Positions 40,940 to 49,971 of a stretch of 64,000 nt of DNA are shown here, piece by piece. The notes beneath the pieces were generated by a model, which did no database searches, was not told where the DNA came from, and was given only the letters and a program-made list of their open reading frames with translations. Source of the DNA: an uncultured Prevotellamassilia sp. Lineage in GTDB: Bacteria > Bacteroidota > Bacteroidia > Bacteroidales > Bacteroidaceae. The stretch is from positions 26,899-90,898 of the forward strand of contig CAKQOG010000007.1 in the NCBI GenBank assembly GCA_934255485.1, written 5' to 3'. A program made the position numbers and the translations under genes. Positions within the stretch are counted from its first letter, which is position 1. The number at the start of each line of letters is the position of its first letter.

Positions 40940-40947
40940 CAAAGTTA
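40940..40947 (-). promoter_or_regulatory. -7 box of tyrS
   Basis: Minus-strand TAACTTTG. No TTTG at the best -33 spacing. Confidence 0.55.
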
Positions 40948-41053
40948 CGAAAAAAGTGGTGGTAAAACGTGCTTTTGGCTTTTCTTATGCACTACTATGC
41001 TTTTCTTTATACATAAATATTAAGATTTAAGCATTTCACGTGGGTTGAGGCGC

Positions 41054-41293
41054 AAAAAAAGAGAGGATATCTCGCCCGACTCCACTCTTTTCTTTTTTAA
41101 TAACCATTATTTAACACCTATTACGTATCTATGTGTTTTACCAAAGGTCGTCAAGGTTGGTACACATCATGCTGTGAGTGCTCTATTGGCTTTCTTCGTA
41201 TTCACACCTCCGTGCAACTCTTCTCTCATAGCAAATAGTCATTGTATCAACTTCATACAATAAACATTCATGGTTTTTGCATATTTATTGTTT
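41054..41293 (-). ncRNA. Candidate small RNA or short-peptide transcript
   Basis: A near-consensus promoter on the minus strand (TTTG 41330-41327, 19-bp spacer, TATATTTG 41307-41300) points into a gap without a recognisable gene. About 205 bp further on is a terminator: AAGAGTGGA...tCCTCTCT hairpin (41089-41060) followed by seven T. The predicted RNA is about 240 nt. It holds only very short open frames (20 codons or fewer before a stop). No known RNA family is recognised. Confidence 0.45.
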
Positions 41294-41299
41294 TCGTTG

Positions 41300-41330
41300 C
41301 AAATATATTACATTTCTTAATACAGACAAA
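41300..41330 (-). promoter_or_regulatory. Orphan promoter
   Basis: TTTG-N19-TATATTTG on the minus strand, read toward 41054. It overlaps the decayed 3' region of tatD. Confidence 0.75.
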
Positions 41331-41376
41331 GCACTTTGTCATATTTTATGCTAATATTTTCACATAATGTTTATAA

Positions 41377-41916
41377 TTATTCACTATCTGTTTCTACATG
41401 TCTTCTGTTGGTTGGTGTTAGTGCCCAACTTTCAACATTATATTTGGCACCAAAACTTAGGTCGATGCCAGCATTGAGTAGTTGGGTGGCAAGTGCAGGT
41501 TTTCCTCTGAAACCATGCACCGTCCACTGTGTTGTGGGGTGTAGCTGTTTATGAAGGAGTAGCAAAACATCGAAAGCACGCACTACATGTAGGGTGATAG
41601 GCATGTTATATTGCTCAGCCAAGGCCACTTGTTCGGTAAACACACTTATTTGTTCGTCAATGTCGGCTCCTTGCATTCTGTCTATACCACACTCGCCCAC
41701 TGCCACCACTTGGCGATGGTTTAGCAATTGTGGCATAGCTTTTAACATACATATTGTGGCTGCATGGTCGGAGGTCCACCAGGGATGTATGCCTACCGAA
41801 TAAACGGCATCGGGTTGCATAACAATTTTTTCGGGACAAAGCAACCAGTCTCTTGGTACATTGATTATGGCGTGCTTAGCCATGAGATTATGGGTGTGAA
41901 AATCGTTGATATTCAT
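41377..41916 (-). pseudogene. TatD family metal-dependent hydrolase, C-terminally truncated
   Basis: 179 residues of a TatD/YcfH-type TIM barrel: FHTHNLM (metal HxH), YSVGIHPWW, VVAVGECGID (metal Glu), IPMITLHVV-like MPITLHVVRAF and VHGFRGKPA. The last readable motif is RRHVETDSE, corresponding to the usual FLETD(S/D) metal site. Right after it come TAA and TAA two codons later. Reading on in the same frame gives TLCENISIKYDKVLCLY, which looks like the expected C-terminal helices, then more stops. So the gene probably lost its last 35-40 residues by point nonsense changes. The key metal ligands are present, so residual activity is possible. It is last in the minus-strand run DUF2851-thioesterase-dprA-tatD. 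Confidence 0.7.
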
Positions 41917-41989
41917 GCAGTTAGTTTATAAAAGAAACGTTTTTTACCATGCTTATCTACGTATTCCTCTATCTCAACATACGTATGAT

Positions 41990-42041
41990 GTTCGCGTATC
42001 ACGGCCGTGATACGTGCGTATCGTGGGCGTGATACGCGAAC
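41990..42041. repeat. 22-bp tandem palindromes, array B (two units)
   Basis: Unit 1 (41994-42015) holds the perfect palindrome CGTATCACGGCCGTGATACG. Unit 2 (42016-42037) is GCGTATCGTGGGCGTGATAC plus GC. The array is closed by GTTCGCGTATCACG / CGTGATACGCGAAC (41990-42003 and 42028-42041). Thirty-nine consecutive bases are shared with array C at 60654. Confidence 0.9.
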
Positions 42042-42136
42042 ATATCACGCATGTTTAAACAGATACGTACAAATGCTTACAATATAAACTTACAAATGCT
42101 TGCAGTATATGCAAGCTTTGCACTTTATTCATCCAC

Positions 42137-43258
42137 CTACTTACATAGCCTATAACGATTGCCAGGCATGCGCTTTACGGCAGCGGCTTCTTCAAGATCG
42201 AAGAGTAAATCTGTAAGGTGCGACACCGAGAGATTAGTAAGCGAAACAAGTTGGTCAAGCGTAAACTCATCTGCCTTTTTCAACGTAGCAAGCAGTTGTT
42301 CTTGTTCGGGGGTAAAGAGTGGAAACAGTGATGGCTGAATGGGTTGCTTAGAGGTAGTTGCTGCCTTCCAGCCTAAGGTATCTATAATGTCTTTGGCAGA
42401 GGTAACGAGCGTAGCTTTGTTATCAAAAATCAATTGGTTACACCCTGCAGAACATTCGTCGGTTGCCCTACCTGGCACTGCCAACACCTCGCGACCATAG
42501 CTGTTGGCCAATGTAGCCGTAATGAGCGAGCCACCATGATTGGCACTTTCGACAACAAGCGTTGCGCTTGAGATTCCCGCCACTATGCGGTTGCGACGCA
42601 CAAAGTTTCCTTTATCGGGATTGGTATGTGTGAAATATTCTGTTATAACACCGCCATGTTGCATCATCTCTAAGGCTGTGTCGCGATGCATACGCGGATA
42701 AATGCGATCTAAGCCATGCGCTAACACCGCCACTGTGTCAAGCCCATTGTTCAATGCTGCACGATGGGTATGAATATCTACCCCATAAGCCAATCCACTC
42801 ACAACAAGCACATCGGGCAAGAGCTGCGAAAGGTCGCGCATCAAGTCTACACACATCTGCTTGCCATACTCGGTTATTTGGCGTGTGCCCACAACACTAA
42901 TGATATGGCGCCTATTAAGACTGCCCGTTCCACGATAAAACAATTGCAATGGACGATCTACCACTTCGTCACTTTGCAACAACGACGGGTATTCATCGCT
43001 CGTTACGGGCAAAACCTTGATGTGATGTTGTTGGCAATAATCGTACTCTGCCAAGGCTCTATCGCGTGCCATGCTGAGAGCCGAAGTGTTGCGCAAAAGC
43101 GCAGCCCAATGCGGTTCTGGCGACTGTTTGTCGGCCAATGCCTGCGTAGCACTGCCATAGTACTGAACGAGCGCCAATGCTTGCGACTGCGAAAGCCCTT
43201 GCAAGCGAGTAAGGGTGAGTGTTGAGATTATTTCTTCGGTTTCTTCGCGACTGAGCAT
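42137..43258 (-). CDS. dprA: DNA processing protein DprA
   Basis: 373 residues. N-terminal helical SAM-like region (LTRLQGLSQSQALALVQYYG), then the Rossmann-like DprA domain: ISVVGTRQITEYGKQMC, VSGLAYGVDIHTHRAALN, TVAVLAHGLDRIYPRMH, NRIVAGISSATLVVESANHG, EVLAVPGRATDECSAGCNQLI. A C-terminal winged helix (about 310-373) completes it. It loads RecA on incoming single-stranded DNA during transformation. Cotranscribed with the thioesterase 42 bp upstream. No other competence gene is in the window. Confidence 0.95.
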   Translation of the reverse strand: MLSREETEEIISTLTLTRLQGLSQSQALALVQYYGSATQALADKQSPEPHWAALLRNTSALSMARDRALAEYDYCQQHHIKVLPVTSDEYPSLLQSDEVVDRPLQLFYRGTGSLNRRHIISVVGTRQITEYGKQMCVDLMRDLSQLLPDVLVVSGLAYGVDIHTHRAALNNGLDTVAVLAHGLDRIYPRMHRDTALEMMQHGGVITEYFTHTNPDKGNFVRRNRIVAGISSATLVVESANHGGSLITATLANSYGREVLAVPGRATDECSAGCNQLIFDNKATLVTSAKDIIDTLGWKAATTSKQPIQPSLFPLFTPEQEQLLATLKKADEFTLDQLVSLTNLSVSHLTDLLFDLEEAAAVKRMPGNRYRLCK

Positions 43259-43300
43259 AGCTTATTATTATTTAAGAATAGAGGGGGTATTGTGAATTTA

Positions 43301-43690
43301 TTAATGGCATATTTTGTCTAACTCCTCACAATCACTCAGTTTGCCGTTAACCACACACACGGCTTCGACTGTAGATTTGAATGCTGGTTTCATGTCGGGT
43401 AAACGATAAATGTCTTGTACAAATACGTACTTAATGCCCTCTTTTTTTAATGCCAATTTCGATACAAATTCGTCGCCACTGCGCAAAGGCACCTTAAAGC
43501 GCAACTGCATAGAGGCTACCACTGCATCGATGCCACGCTCATGAAGTTCGGCAAAACTCACACCACGCGAACGCAAAAACTCATGGCGAGTGTGTTCGGT
43601 GTAGTGCTGATAATTAGCGTTGTTTACGATGCCTTGTAAATCGCATTCGTAATCGCGCACTTTAAAGGGGAGTTCAAAGATGTATTGCAT
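43301..43690 (-). CDS. Acyl-CoA thioesterase (hotdog, YbgC-like)
   Basis: 129 residues of the 4HBT hotdog fold. The active-site region is VRDYECDLQGIVNNANYQHYTE, with Asp17 in the expected DxxGxxxNxxY-like pattern (DLQGIVNNANYQHY). It hydrolyses acyl-CoA thioesters; the substrate is unknown. It lies between DUF2851 and dprA with short gaps (61 and 42 bp), so it is in the same minus-strand operon. Confidence 0.9.
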   Translation of the reverse strand: MQYIFELPFKVRDYECDLQGIVNNANYQHYTEHTRHEFLRSRGVSFAELHERGIDAVVASMQLRFKVPLRSGDEFVSKLALKKEGIKYVFVQDIYRLPDMKPAFKSTVEAVCVVNGKLSDCEELDKICH

Positions 43691-43751
43691 TTTATAGATT
43701 TATTTTTTTATAAACTGTAACGTGATAAAAGTGAGCGTTTTTACTCTTGCC

Positions 43752-45038
43752 CTACCTTGCTTTTAGGTATTCTGACCCAAAGCGACAGCGCAAGCAATCT
43801 TTGGCATCGCAATAGGCTTGACGCAACTGTATGAGGGCTTGGCTGTCGGCAGCATGCGCCACAGTGAGCCCTGCACGCTCCCAACTACGCGTGATATAGT
43901 TGCGCTCGGCAGGCAGTTGTTCGAGCAAATCAAACGAACGTTCTGCCATGTCCTCATCCATTTGTTCGCGGGCATAAGCAAAGAGTGTTGGCGACACTGT
44001 GTTGATGATTAGCAGGTTGAGCGACGAGGTTTGCAAACGTTTTTCGGCCTCCTTGCTTTCTTCGCCAAAGGCATAATGCGTACGCCAATAGTCGGTTACA
44101 CCCACTCTGAAGAGGTTGCGCAAGTCGTCGATGCTTTTTGTTTCAAGCAATTGCGAAAAGTTTACATTGCGCTCAGAAAATAGGCGTGCCAACTGCGAAA
44201 GTCGCACATACGGAAAATTTTGTGGACGCAATCTGCCAAAACGCCATAGCTTGGGATCGAGCGATTGAAGATTGAACTTGTTTTTCAAAAAAGCATATTC
44301 TGTTTTCATACGCATATAGTAGCTGTCGCGTCGTTCGGGCGGAACTAAACTATCATTCAGTAAGCCTGCTTGCCCCATAAAGAAAGCCTCTACCTGGAAC
44401 ACGTCGTCGCGATGTTTGCCTATCTGCTGCGGATGAATAGTAAATGCCCATTGCTCAAAAGCTTGCGAATTTATCCCAAACCCAAAGTTTCGTGCCAAGG
44501 CTATAAAGAAGGCACGTTCCCAATCGCCCTCCGTACGCATAAGGTAGTTGCGCACACGACGGGTTTTCTCTTCAAGTCGTTCAACCGTTAAGCGGTTCAT
44601 CCAAGCGTGCACTGTCATCATAGGCACATGCGGAATAATGCGATAACAAGGGGGATAAGTTTCCTCGTTTTGCAGTTCCTCGTATCTACTTTTTAATGAC
44701 GTAGGCACCATGAGTTGCAGTTGCGGAAGTGTTTTGCCATCTTGTGTGCATATATGCTCTTCGTCTACCTCTGCTACCACATGTAACACCACATTGTTAT
44801 AAGCTGCATCTTGGTCATGATGATGCCGATACCAATCGGACGAGCGTTCGTGTATCTCTACGTTGCCAGCCCACAACATGCCATCAAGTTTTACCTTTGC
44901 ATTAAAAAAGTCGGGGCCCGCATTCAGCAGGTTATGCACGCCTGGGTCTATAACCTCAACTGCCTGCCCATCAGTGGTAAATAAGGGCAATGCACCATAA
45001 ACGCGATGCTGCCACACATAGTGTACGAGATATTCCAT
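43752..45038 (-). CDS. DUF2851 family protein
   Basis: 428 residues of a family found almost only in Bacteroidota. Signature stretches: VEVIDPGVHNLLNAGPDFFN, LWAGNVEIHERSSDWYRHHH (histidine-rich), NVVLHVVAEVD, FGFGINSQAFEQWAFTI. The VEIH...HHHD and LHVV pattern resembles a PD-(D/E)XK nuclease-like core, but that is inference. The C-terminal region ends CRFGSEYLKAR with CxxCxFG-like cysteines (CDAKDCLRCRFG). First gene of the minus-strand run DUF2851-thioesterase-dprA-tatD, with a -7 box at 45141-45134. Confidence 0.85.
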   Translation of the reverse strand: MEYLVHYVWQHRVYGALPLFTTDGQAVEVIDPGVHNLLNAGPDFFNAKVKLDGMLWAGNVEIHERSSDWYRHHHDQDAAYNNVVLHVVAEVDEEHICTQDGKTLPQLQLMVPTSLKSRYEELQNEETYPPCYRIIPHVPMMTVHAWMNRLTVERLEEKTRRVRNYLMRTEGDWERAFFIALARNFGFGINSQAFEQWAFTIHPQQIGKHRDDVFQVEAFFMGQAGLLNDSLVPPERRDSYYMRMKTEYAFLKNKFNLQSLDPKLWRFGRLRPQNFPYVRLSQLARLFSERNVNFSQLLETKSIDDLRNLFRVGVTDYWRTHYAFGEESKEAEKRLQTSSLNLLIINTVSPTLFAYAREQMDEDMAERSFDLLEQLPAERNYITRSWERAGLTVAHAADSQALIQLRQAYCDAKDCLRCRFGSEYLKAR

Positions 45039-45133
45039 AGCTACTTTTTGATTATTGCTTTACTTGGGCAGAGGACACCACAACATGGGTATGTACCTTT
45101 GCTCATTGGGATTGAGGTGGGGTTTGAAAAGGA

Positions 45134-45141
45134 CAAAGGTA
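45134..45141 (-). promoter_or_regulatory. -7 box of the DUF2851 operon
   Basis: Minus-strand TACCTTTG, about 95 bp before the DUF2851 start codon. Confidence 0.5.
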
Positions 45142-45291
45142 TGAAATCTGACGCAATTTGTTAACACTTAGCATGGTTTCTTTCTCTATTTTCTTTTCTT
45201 CTTACTTACTCTATTGTTGGTTGTTGGCTTATTATGTTGTCTTACACAGACATTGCAAAGTCTGAAAGATGGTGATACGAACAAAAACTTG

Positions 45292-45299
45292 TAAATTTG
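45292..45299 (+). promoter_or_regulatory. -7 box of mnmG
   Basis: TAAATTTG, about 100 bp before the mnmG ATG. Confidence 0.45.
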
Positions 45300-45397
45300 T
45301 AGCATCAAAACATATTAAAAAGTTAGCTTGTGCGATGTGGTTGCAGCAAACTGCGCTCAACCATTTTAATACAAGCCTTAAGCACTTACGCATATCT

Positions 45398-47275
45398 ATG
45401 AATACTGTTTTTCATTATGACGTAGTTGTTATCGGTGCTGGTCACGCTGGATGCGAGGCTGCAAGTGCTGCGGCACGCATGGGAGCAAAGACCTGCTTGA
45501 TAACGATGGACATGAACAAAATAGCCCAAATGAGCTGCAACCCTGCAGTGGGTGGCATTGCTAAGGGGCAAATAGTGAGAGAGATTGATGCCCTGGGTGG
45601 ACAAATGGGTGAGGTTACCGATGCCACAGCCATTCAGTTCAGAATGTTGAACCGTTCAAAGGGACCTGCCATGTGGAGTCCACGCGCTCAATGCGACCGC
45701 GCACGCTTTATCCACGAATGGCGATATAGACTCGAAAACACCGAGAACCTTAATATTTGGCAAGACGAGGCTACCGAAATACTTACTGAGAACGGATGTG
45801 TTTGCGGCGTTCGAACCATTTGGGGGGCAACAATCATGGCTCGTGCAGTGGTGGTAACAGCAGGCACCTTTTTGCGTGGTTTGATGCATATTGGACGCAA
45901 ACAGGTAACGGGCGGACGATGTGCTGAACCCGCAGCAAACTTTCTTACAGAGAGCATCAACAACTTGGGCATACGATCTGCACGTATGAAAACAGGTACT
46001 CCTGTGCGCATTGACAAACGTTCTGTTCACCTCGATGAAATGGAGTTGCAACCTGGCGAGAACGACTACCACCGCTTTTCGTACATTAGTCCCATGCGAC
46101 CGCTACCCCAACTACCATGTTGGACTACCAACACCAACGCACAAGTTCATGAGGTGCTACGCTCTGGCTTGCCCGACTCACCTCTCTACAATGGACAAAT
46201 AAAGAGTATTGGGCCACGCTACTGCCCAAGCATTGAGACAAAGCTTGTAACGTTTCCCGACCGCGACCACCATCCTCTCTTCCTTGAGCCCGAAGGTATT
46301 GACACCAACGAACTTTACTTGAATGGCTTCTCATCAAGCTTGCCAATGAACATTCAGATTGAGGCGCTGAAACAAATTTCCTGCTTCCGCGACATTGTTA
46401 TTTACCGTCCGGGCTATGCAATTGAATACGATTTCTTCGACCCTACCCAATTGCATCATTCGCTCGAGACAAAGGCTGTTGATGGTCTTTTCTTTGCAGG
46501 ACAGGTTAATGGCACTACGGGCTATGAGGAAGCAGGTGGACAGGGTATTATAGCCGGAATCAACGCAGCCTTGAAGTGTTCGGGCAGTGAACCTTTTGTG
46601 CTACACCGCGACGAAGCTTATATAGGCGTACTCATCGACGACTTGGTTACAAAGGGGGTAGACGAACCCTACAGAATGTTTACCTCGCGTGCTGAATACA
46701 GAATTTTGCTGCGTCAAGACAATGCCGACATACGACTTACGCCCTATGCTGAAAAGTTTGGTCTGGCAACCCAAGAGCGTACTGAACGTTTCAATGCAAA
46801 GAAAGAAAACATTCAGTGCATCATCGACTATTGCAAACAAACTTCGATTAAGCCCGCCGATGTGAACGATTGGATAAAGGACTTGGGCACAGAACCGCTG
46901 CAACGGGGATGCAAACTCTACGACTTAATTAATCGTCCACAACTTTCGGTTGCCATCTTATCAGACCATCATGAAGAGCTTAAATCGTTTTTGGCAAATA
47001 TCACAAGCGATACTGAAGAGACGATAGAAGCGGCAGAAATCGAAATGAAATATCATGGTTACATACAACGCGAGCGTGCCTTAGCCGACAAAATGCAGCG
47101 ACTTGAGAATATTAAAATCCGTGGCCATTTCGACTATAATAGCATTACACAACTAAGTACCGAAGCCCGACAAAAGCTCACTGTCATCGACCCCGAAACA
47201 CTTGCACAAGCTGAACGAATACCGGGTGTCTCGCCAAGTGATATAAGCGTTCTACTTGTTCTAATGGGTCGATAA
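45398..47275 (+). CDS. mnmG: tRNA 5-carboxymethylaminomethyluridine synthesis enzyme MnmG
   Basis: 625 residues from ATG at 45398; the FAD dinucleotide motif VVVIGAGHAGCEAASAAARM begins eight residues in, as in the family. An earlier in-frame start (45269) would add a 43-residue tail that the family lacks. Further motifs: NPAVGGIAKGQIVREIDALG, FRMLNRSKGPAMWSPRAQCD, TAGTFLRGLMHIGRKQ, AGQVNGTTGYEEAGGQGIIA and C-terminal IPGVSPSDISVLLVLMGR. With MnmE it modifies the wobble uridine of several tRNAs. The parS site lies 100 bp downstream. Confidence 0.97.
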   Translation: MNTVFHYDVVVIGAGHAGCEAASAAARMGAKTCLITMDMNKIAQMSCNPAVGGIAKGQIVREIDALGGQMGEVTDATAIQFRMLNRSKGPAMWSPRAQCDRARFIHEWRYRLENTENLNIWQDEATEILTENGCVCGVRTIWGATIMARAVVVTAGTFLRGLMHIGRKQVTGGRCAEPAANFLTESINNLGIRSARMKTGTPVRIDKRSVHLDEMELQPGENDYHRFSYISPMRPLPQLPCWTTNTNAQVHEVLRSGLPDSPLYNGQIKSIGPRYCPSIETKLVTFPDRDHHPLFLEPEGIDTNELYLNGFSSSLPMNIQIEALKQISCFRDIVIYRPGYAIEYDFFDPTQLHHSLETKAVDGLFFAGQVNGTTGYEEAGGQGIIAGINAALKCSGSEPFVLHRDEAYIGVLIDDLVTKGVDEPYRMFTSRAEYRILLRQDNADIRLTPYAEKFGLATQERTERFNAKKENIQCIIDYCKQTSIKPADVNDWIKDLGTEPLQRGCKLYDLINRPQLSVAILSDHHEELKSFLANITSDTEETIEAAEIEMKYHGYIQRERALADKMQRLENIKIRGHFDYNSITQLSTEARQKLTVIDPETLAQAERIPGVSPSDISVLLVLMGR

Positions 47276-47370
47276 AGCGCCCATATTCACCTAAAGTAAA
47301 ACTTTAACCATAAGGACAAAATACACGTACAGAACGGATAAAAACGTCCATTCTATCGCATTTTACCTCG

Positions 47371-47386
47371 TGTTCCACGTGAAACA
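47371..47386. promoter_or_regulatory. parS: parS, ParB-binding centromere site
   Basis: TGTTCCACGTGAAACA, a perfect match to the 16-bp bacterial parS consensus (TGTTNCACGTGAAACA). It is in the gap between mnmG and apt. A second core copy is inside polA at 54268. ParA/ParB genes are outside the window. Confidence 0.9.
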
Positions 47387-47419
47387 AACACCACTAAAGA
47401 TTATAATTATCAGAAACTT

Positions 47420-47956
47420 ATGAATAAAGAATTGTTATTAAGTAACCTACGAACCATTCCCGACTTTCCTAAACCCGGAATACATTTCAAAGATGTTAGC
47501 ACCCTTTTTAAGAACCACGATTGCATCGAGGAAATGACTAACGAACTAATCCGTTTATACAAGGATAAGGGCATAACTAAGGTTGTAGGCATTGAAAGCC
47601 GCGGTTTCGTTATGGGCGCAATCATTGCAGAAAAGTTGGGAGCAGGTTTCGTAATGGCTCGCAAGCCTGGCAAACTCCCAGCCGAAACGCGCAAAGCAAC
47701 CTACTTAAAAGAGTACGGATACGATACTATCGAAATCCACACCGATGCCATCGAACCTAACGATGTGGTGCTTATCCATGACGATTTGCTTGCAACTGGT
47801 GGTTCAATGCAAGCTGTTTACGATTTGGTTCAAGCTTTTAAACCAAAGAAAACATATATTAATTTCATTATAGAGTTGCAAATGGAAGGATTGGAAGGAC
47901 GGAAGTTCTTAGGAAAAAACCACGACATTACAACGCTATTAACTATTAAAGAATAA
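47420..47956 (+). CDS. apt: Adenine phosphoribosyltransferase
   Basis: 178 residues. N-terminus LRTIPDFPKPGIHFKDVSTL, GIESRGFVMGAIIAEKLGAG, RKPGKLPAET and the PRPP loop VVLIHDDLLATGGSMQAVY (usual VLVVDDLLATGGT). It salvages adenine to AMP. Gap of 34 bp from the parS site to the start. uvrC follows 124 bp later. Confidence 0.96.
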   Translation: MNKELLLSNLRTIPDFPKPGIHFKDVSTLFKNHDCIEEMTNELIRLYKDKGITKVVGIESRGFVMGAIIAEKLGAGFVMARKPGKLPAETRKATYLKEYGYDTIEIHTDAIEPNDVVLIHDDLLATGGSMQAVYDLVQAFKPKKTYINFIIELQMEGLEGRKFLGKNHDITTLLTIKE

Positions 47957-48080
47957 GTTATTATTTTGCTACTTTTGCTCTTTTTAAACGCAATTTATTT
48001 GTTGCTATTCTATCTATTTGAAACTGCAACTGAAGCACATTTGAGCAACAAGAGCAGCGACATAACTATTTTTTAGGCCT

Positions 48081-49883
48081 ATGAACGACTACATCAAAGG
48101 CATTGTAAACAACTTACCCGAATCACCCGGATGCTATCAATATTTGGATGATTCGGGTACTATTATCTACGTAGGAAAAGCCAAGAACCTCAAACGTAGA
48201 GTATCGTCATACTTTAATAAAGAACAACAAACGCGCAAAACACGTCTGCTCGTTGCGCATATTCGCGACATCCGATATGTGGTAGTGAAGACCGAAGAAG
48301 ACGCACTTTTGCTCGAAAACAACCTAATTAAAAGATACAAGCCACACTACAATGTGCTGCTTAAAGACGATAAAACCTACCCTTCTATAGCCATTACTAC
48401 AGAGTATTTGCCGCGTATCTTTAAAACACGACAAAGGGGCAAACGCGGTGCCATCTACTTTGGTCCGTATAGCCATGTACCTACACTTTACGCACTACTC
48501 GACCTTTGTAGAGAGCTATATCAACCACGCCCATGTCACACAGCTATGACAAAAGAAGGCGTTGAAATGGGCAAATACAACGTATGTCTTGACTACCACA
48601 TACACAAGTGCAAAGCACCTTGTGTAGGCAAACAGAGTCATAGCGACTATATGCAATGTATTGAGGCTTGCAAGGAGATACTCAAGGGCAATACATCAGA
48701 AGTGGCCAAAGCTATGCGCCAAAAGATGATAGCACTGGCAGAAGAATTGCGCTTTGAAGAGGCTCAAGAGATAAAGAGGCGTTACGACCTTATTGAGAAT
48801 TATCGTGCAAAGAGCGAAGTTGTATCTAACGTACTTCACAACATCGATGTATTTAACATTGAAAGCGAAGAAAAATTGGCATATATCAATTATTTGCACG
48901 TTAAAAACGGATGCATTAATCAAGCTTTCACCTTTGAATATAAGAAGAAACTCGACGAAACCGACGAGGAGCTACTTACGCTTGGCATTGTTGAAATGAG
49001 AGAGCGATATGCAAGCGACTCCAAAGAGATCGTTGTGCCATTTCATGTTGATTTGCCCGATTCAATGGTCGAACAAACCATTCCACAAAAGGGTGATAAG
49101 AAGAAATTGCTCGATTTGTCAAAACTTAATGTAAAGCAATATAAGTTTGACAGACTCAAACAAGCAGAGAAACTGAACCCTGAGCAGAAGCAAACAAGAT
49201 TGATGAAAGAGATACAAACCAACCTTGGATTACCTAAAATGCCCCTACACATCGAGTTATTTGATAACTCTAACATTAGCGGCGACGATGCCGTGGCTGC
49301 ATGTGTGGTGTTCGAAAAGCTTAAGCCAGCAAAGAAGGAGTATCGTAAGTACAACATCAAAAGCGTTGTTGGACCTGATGACTACGCCTCGATGAAAGAA
49401 GTGGTGAGCCGTAGATACACACGTTTAAAGAACGAGGGAAAGCCTCTGCCCGACCTTATCATTGCCGATGGTGGACGCGGACAAATGGAGATGATACGCG
49501 AGGTAATTGAGGACGAATTGGGACTACAAATACCCATTGCAGGTTTGGCAAAGGATAATCGCCACCGTACACGCGAGATGCTCTATGGCTTTCCACCAGC
49601 CGTAATAGGCGTTAAACCCGAGAGCCAATTATTCCGTACACTTACCTATATGCAAGACGAAGTACACCGTTTTGCTATATCTTTTCACCGCGACAAACGT
49701 TCTAAGCGACAAGTTGCATCGGAACTTGACACCATTCCTGGAATTGGGCCAGCTACTAAGCAACTGCTCTTAAAGCAATTTAAAAGCGTAAAAGGCATTA
49801 AAGACGCCACGCTCATTGAACTGCAAAAAGCCCTTGGAAACGTGCGAGGAGAAAAAATATACAACAATCTACACGCAAACTAA
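48081..49883 (+). CDS. uvrC: Excinuclease ABC subunit C
   Basis: 600 residues. GIY-YIG nuclease domain at the N-terminus (PGCYQYLDDSGTIIYVGKAK), UVR helix pair (ALAEELRFEEAQEIKRRYDL), the RNase H-like second nuclease (HIELFDNSNISGDDAVAACV; PDLIIADGGRGQMEM) and a C-terminal double HhH (TIPGIGPATKQLLLKQFKSV). It makes the dual incisions in nucleotide excision repair. Complete. Followed by dtd. Confidence 0.97.
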   Translation: MNDYIKGIVNNLPESPGCYQYLDDSGTIIYVGKAKNLKRRVSSYFNKEQQTRKTRLLVAHIRDIRYVVVKTEEDALLLENNLIKRYKPHYNVLLKDDKTYPSIAITTEYLPRIFKTRQRGKRGAIYFGPYSHVPTLYALLDLCRELYQPRPCHTAMTKEGVEMGKYNVCLDYHIHKCKAPCVGKQSHSDYMQCIEACKEILKGNTSEVAKAMRQKMIALAEELRFEEAQEIKRRYDLIENYRAKSEVVSNVLHNIDVFNIESEEKLAYINYLHVKNGCINQAFTFEYKKKLDETDEELLTLGIVEMRERYASDSKEIVVPFHVDLPDSMVEQTIPQKGDKKKLLDLSKLNVKQYKFDRLKQAEKLNPEQKQTRLMKEIQTNLGLPKMPLHIELFDNSNISGDDAVAACVVFEKLKPAKKEYRKYNIKSVVGPDDYASMKEVVSRRYTRLKNEGKPLPDLIIADGGRGQMEMIREVIEDELGLQIPIAGLAKDNRHRTREMLYGFPPAVIGVKPESQLFRTLTYMQDEVHRFAISFHRDKRSKRQVASELDTIPGIGPATKQLLLKQFKSVKGIKDATLIELQKALGNVRGEKIYNNLHAN

Positions 49884-49971
49884 TAAATAAATGTACCTTT
49901 GCGAAAACACTGTTACAAAGCATATAAAACCGAGGAATGAACGCCTTGCCATTCCCATAACACTACACTGC

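Noticed and set aside
41093..41240. Minus-strand frame of 20 codons continuing past a TGA (TGA-TGT) as a selenoprotein or readthrough peptide
   Set aside because: The part after TGA reads plausibly (CVPTLTTFGKTHRYVIGVK), but no SECIS-like hairpin is evident and selenocysteine use is rare in this phylum; evidence too thin.
41045..41263. 72-codon plus-strand frame between tyrS and tatD
   Set aside because: Starts with TTG, has a low-complexity Phe/Asn/Lys composition, no recognisable motif, and overlaps the candidate minus-strand RNA and its terminator.
45269..45397. Longer mnmG starting at 45269
   Set aside because: The added 43 residues precede the FAD motif by far more than in the family, and the -7 box (45292) lies inside the extension.
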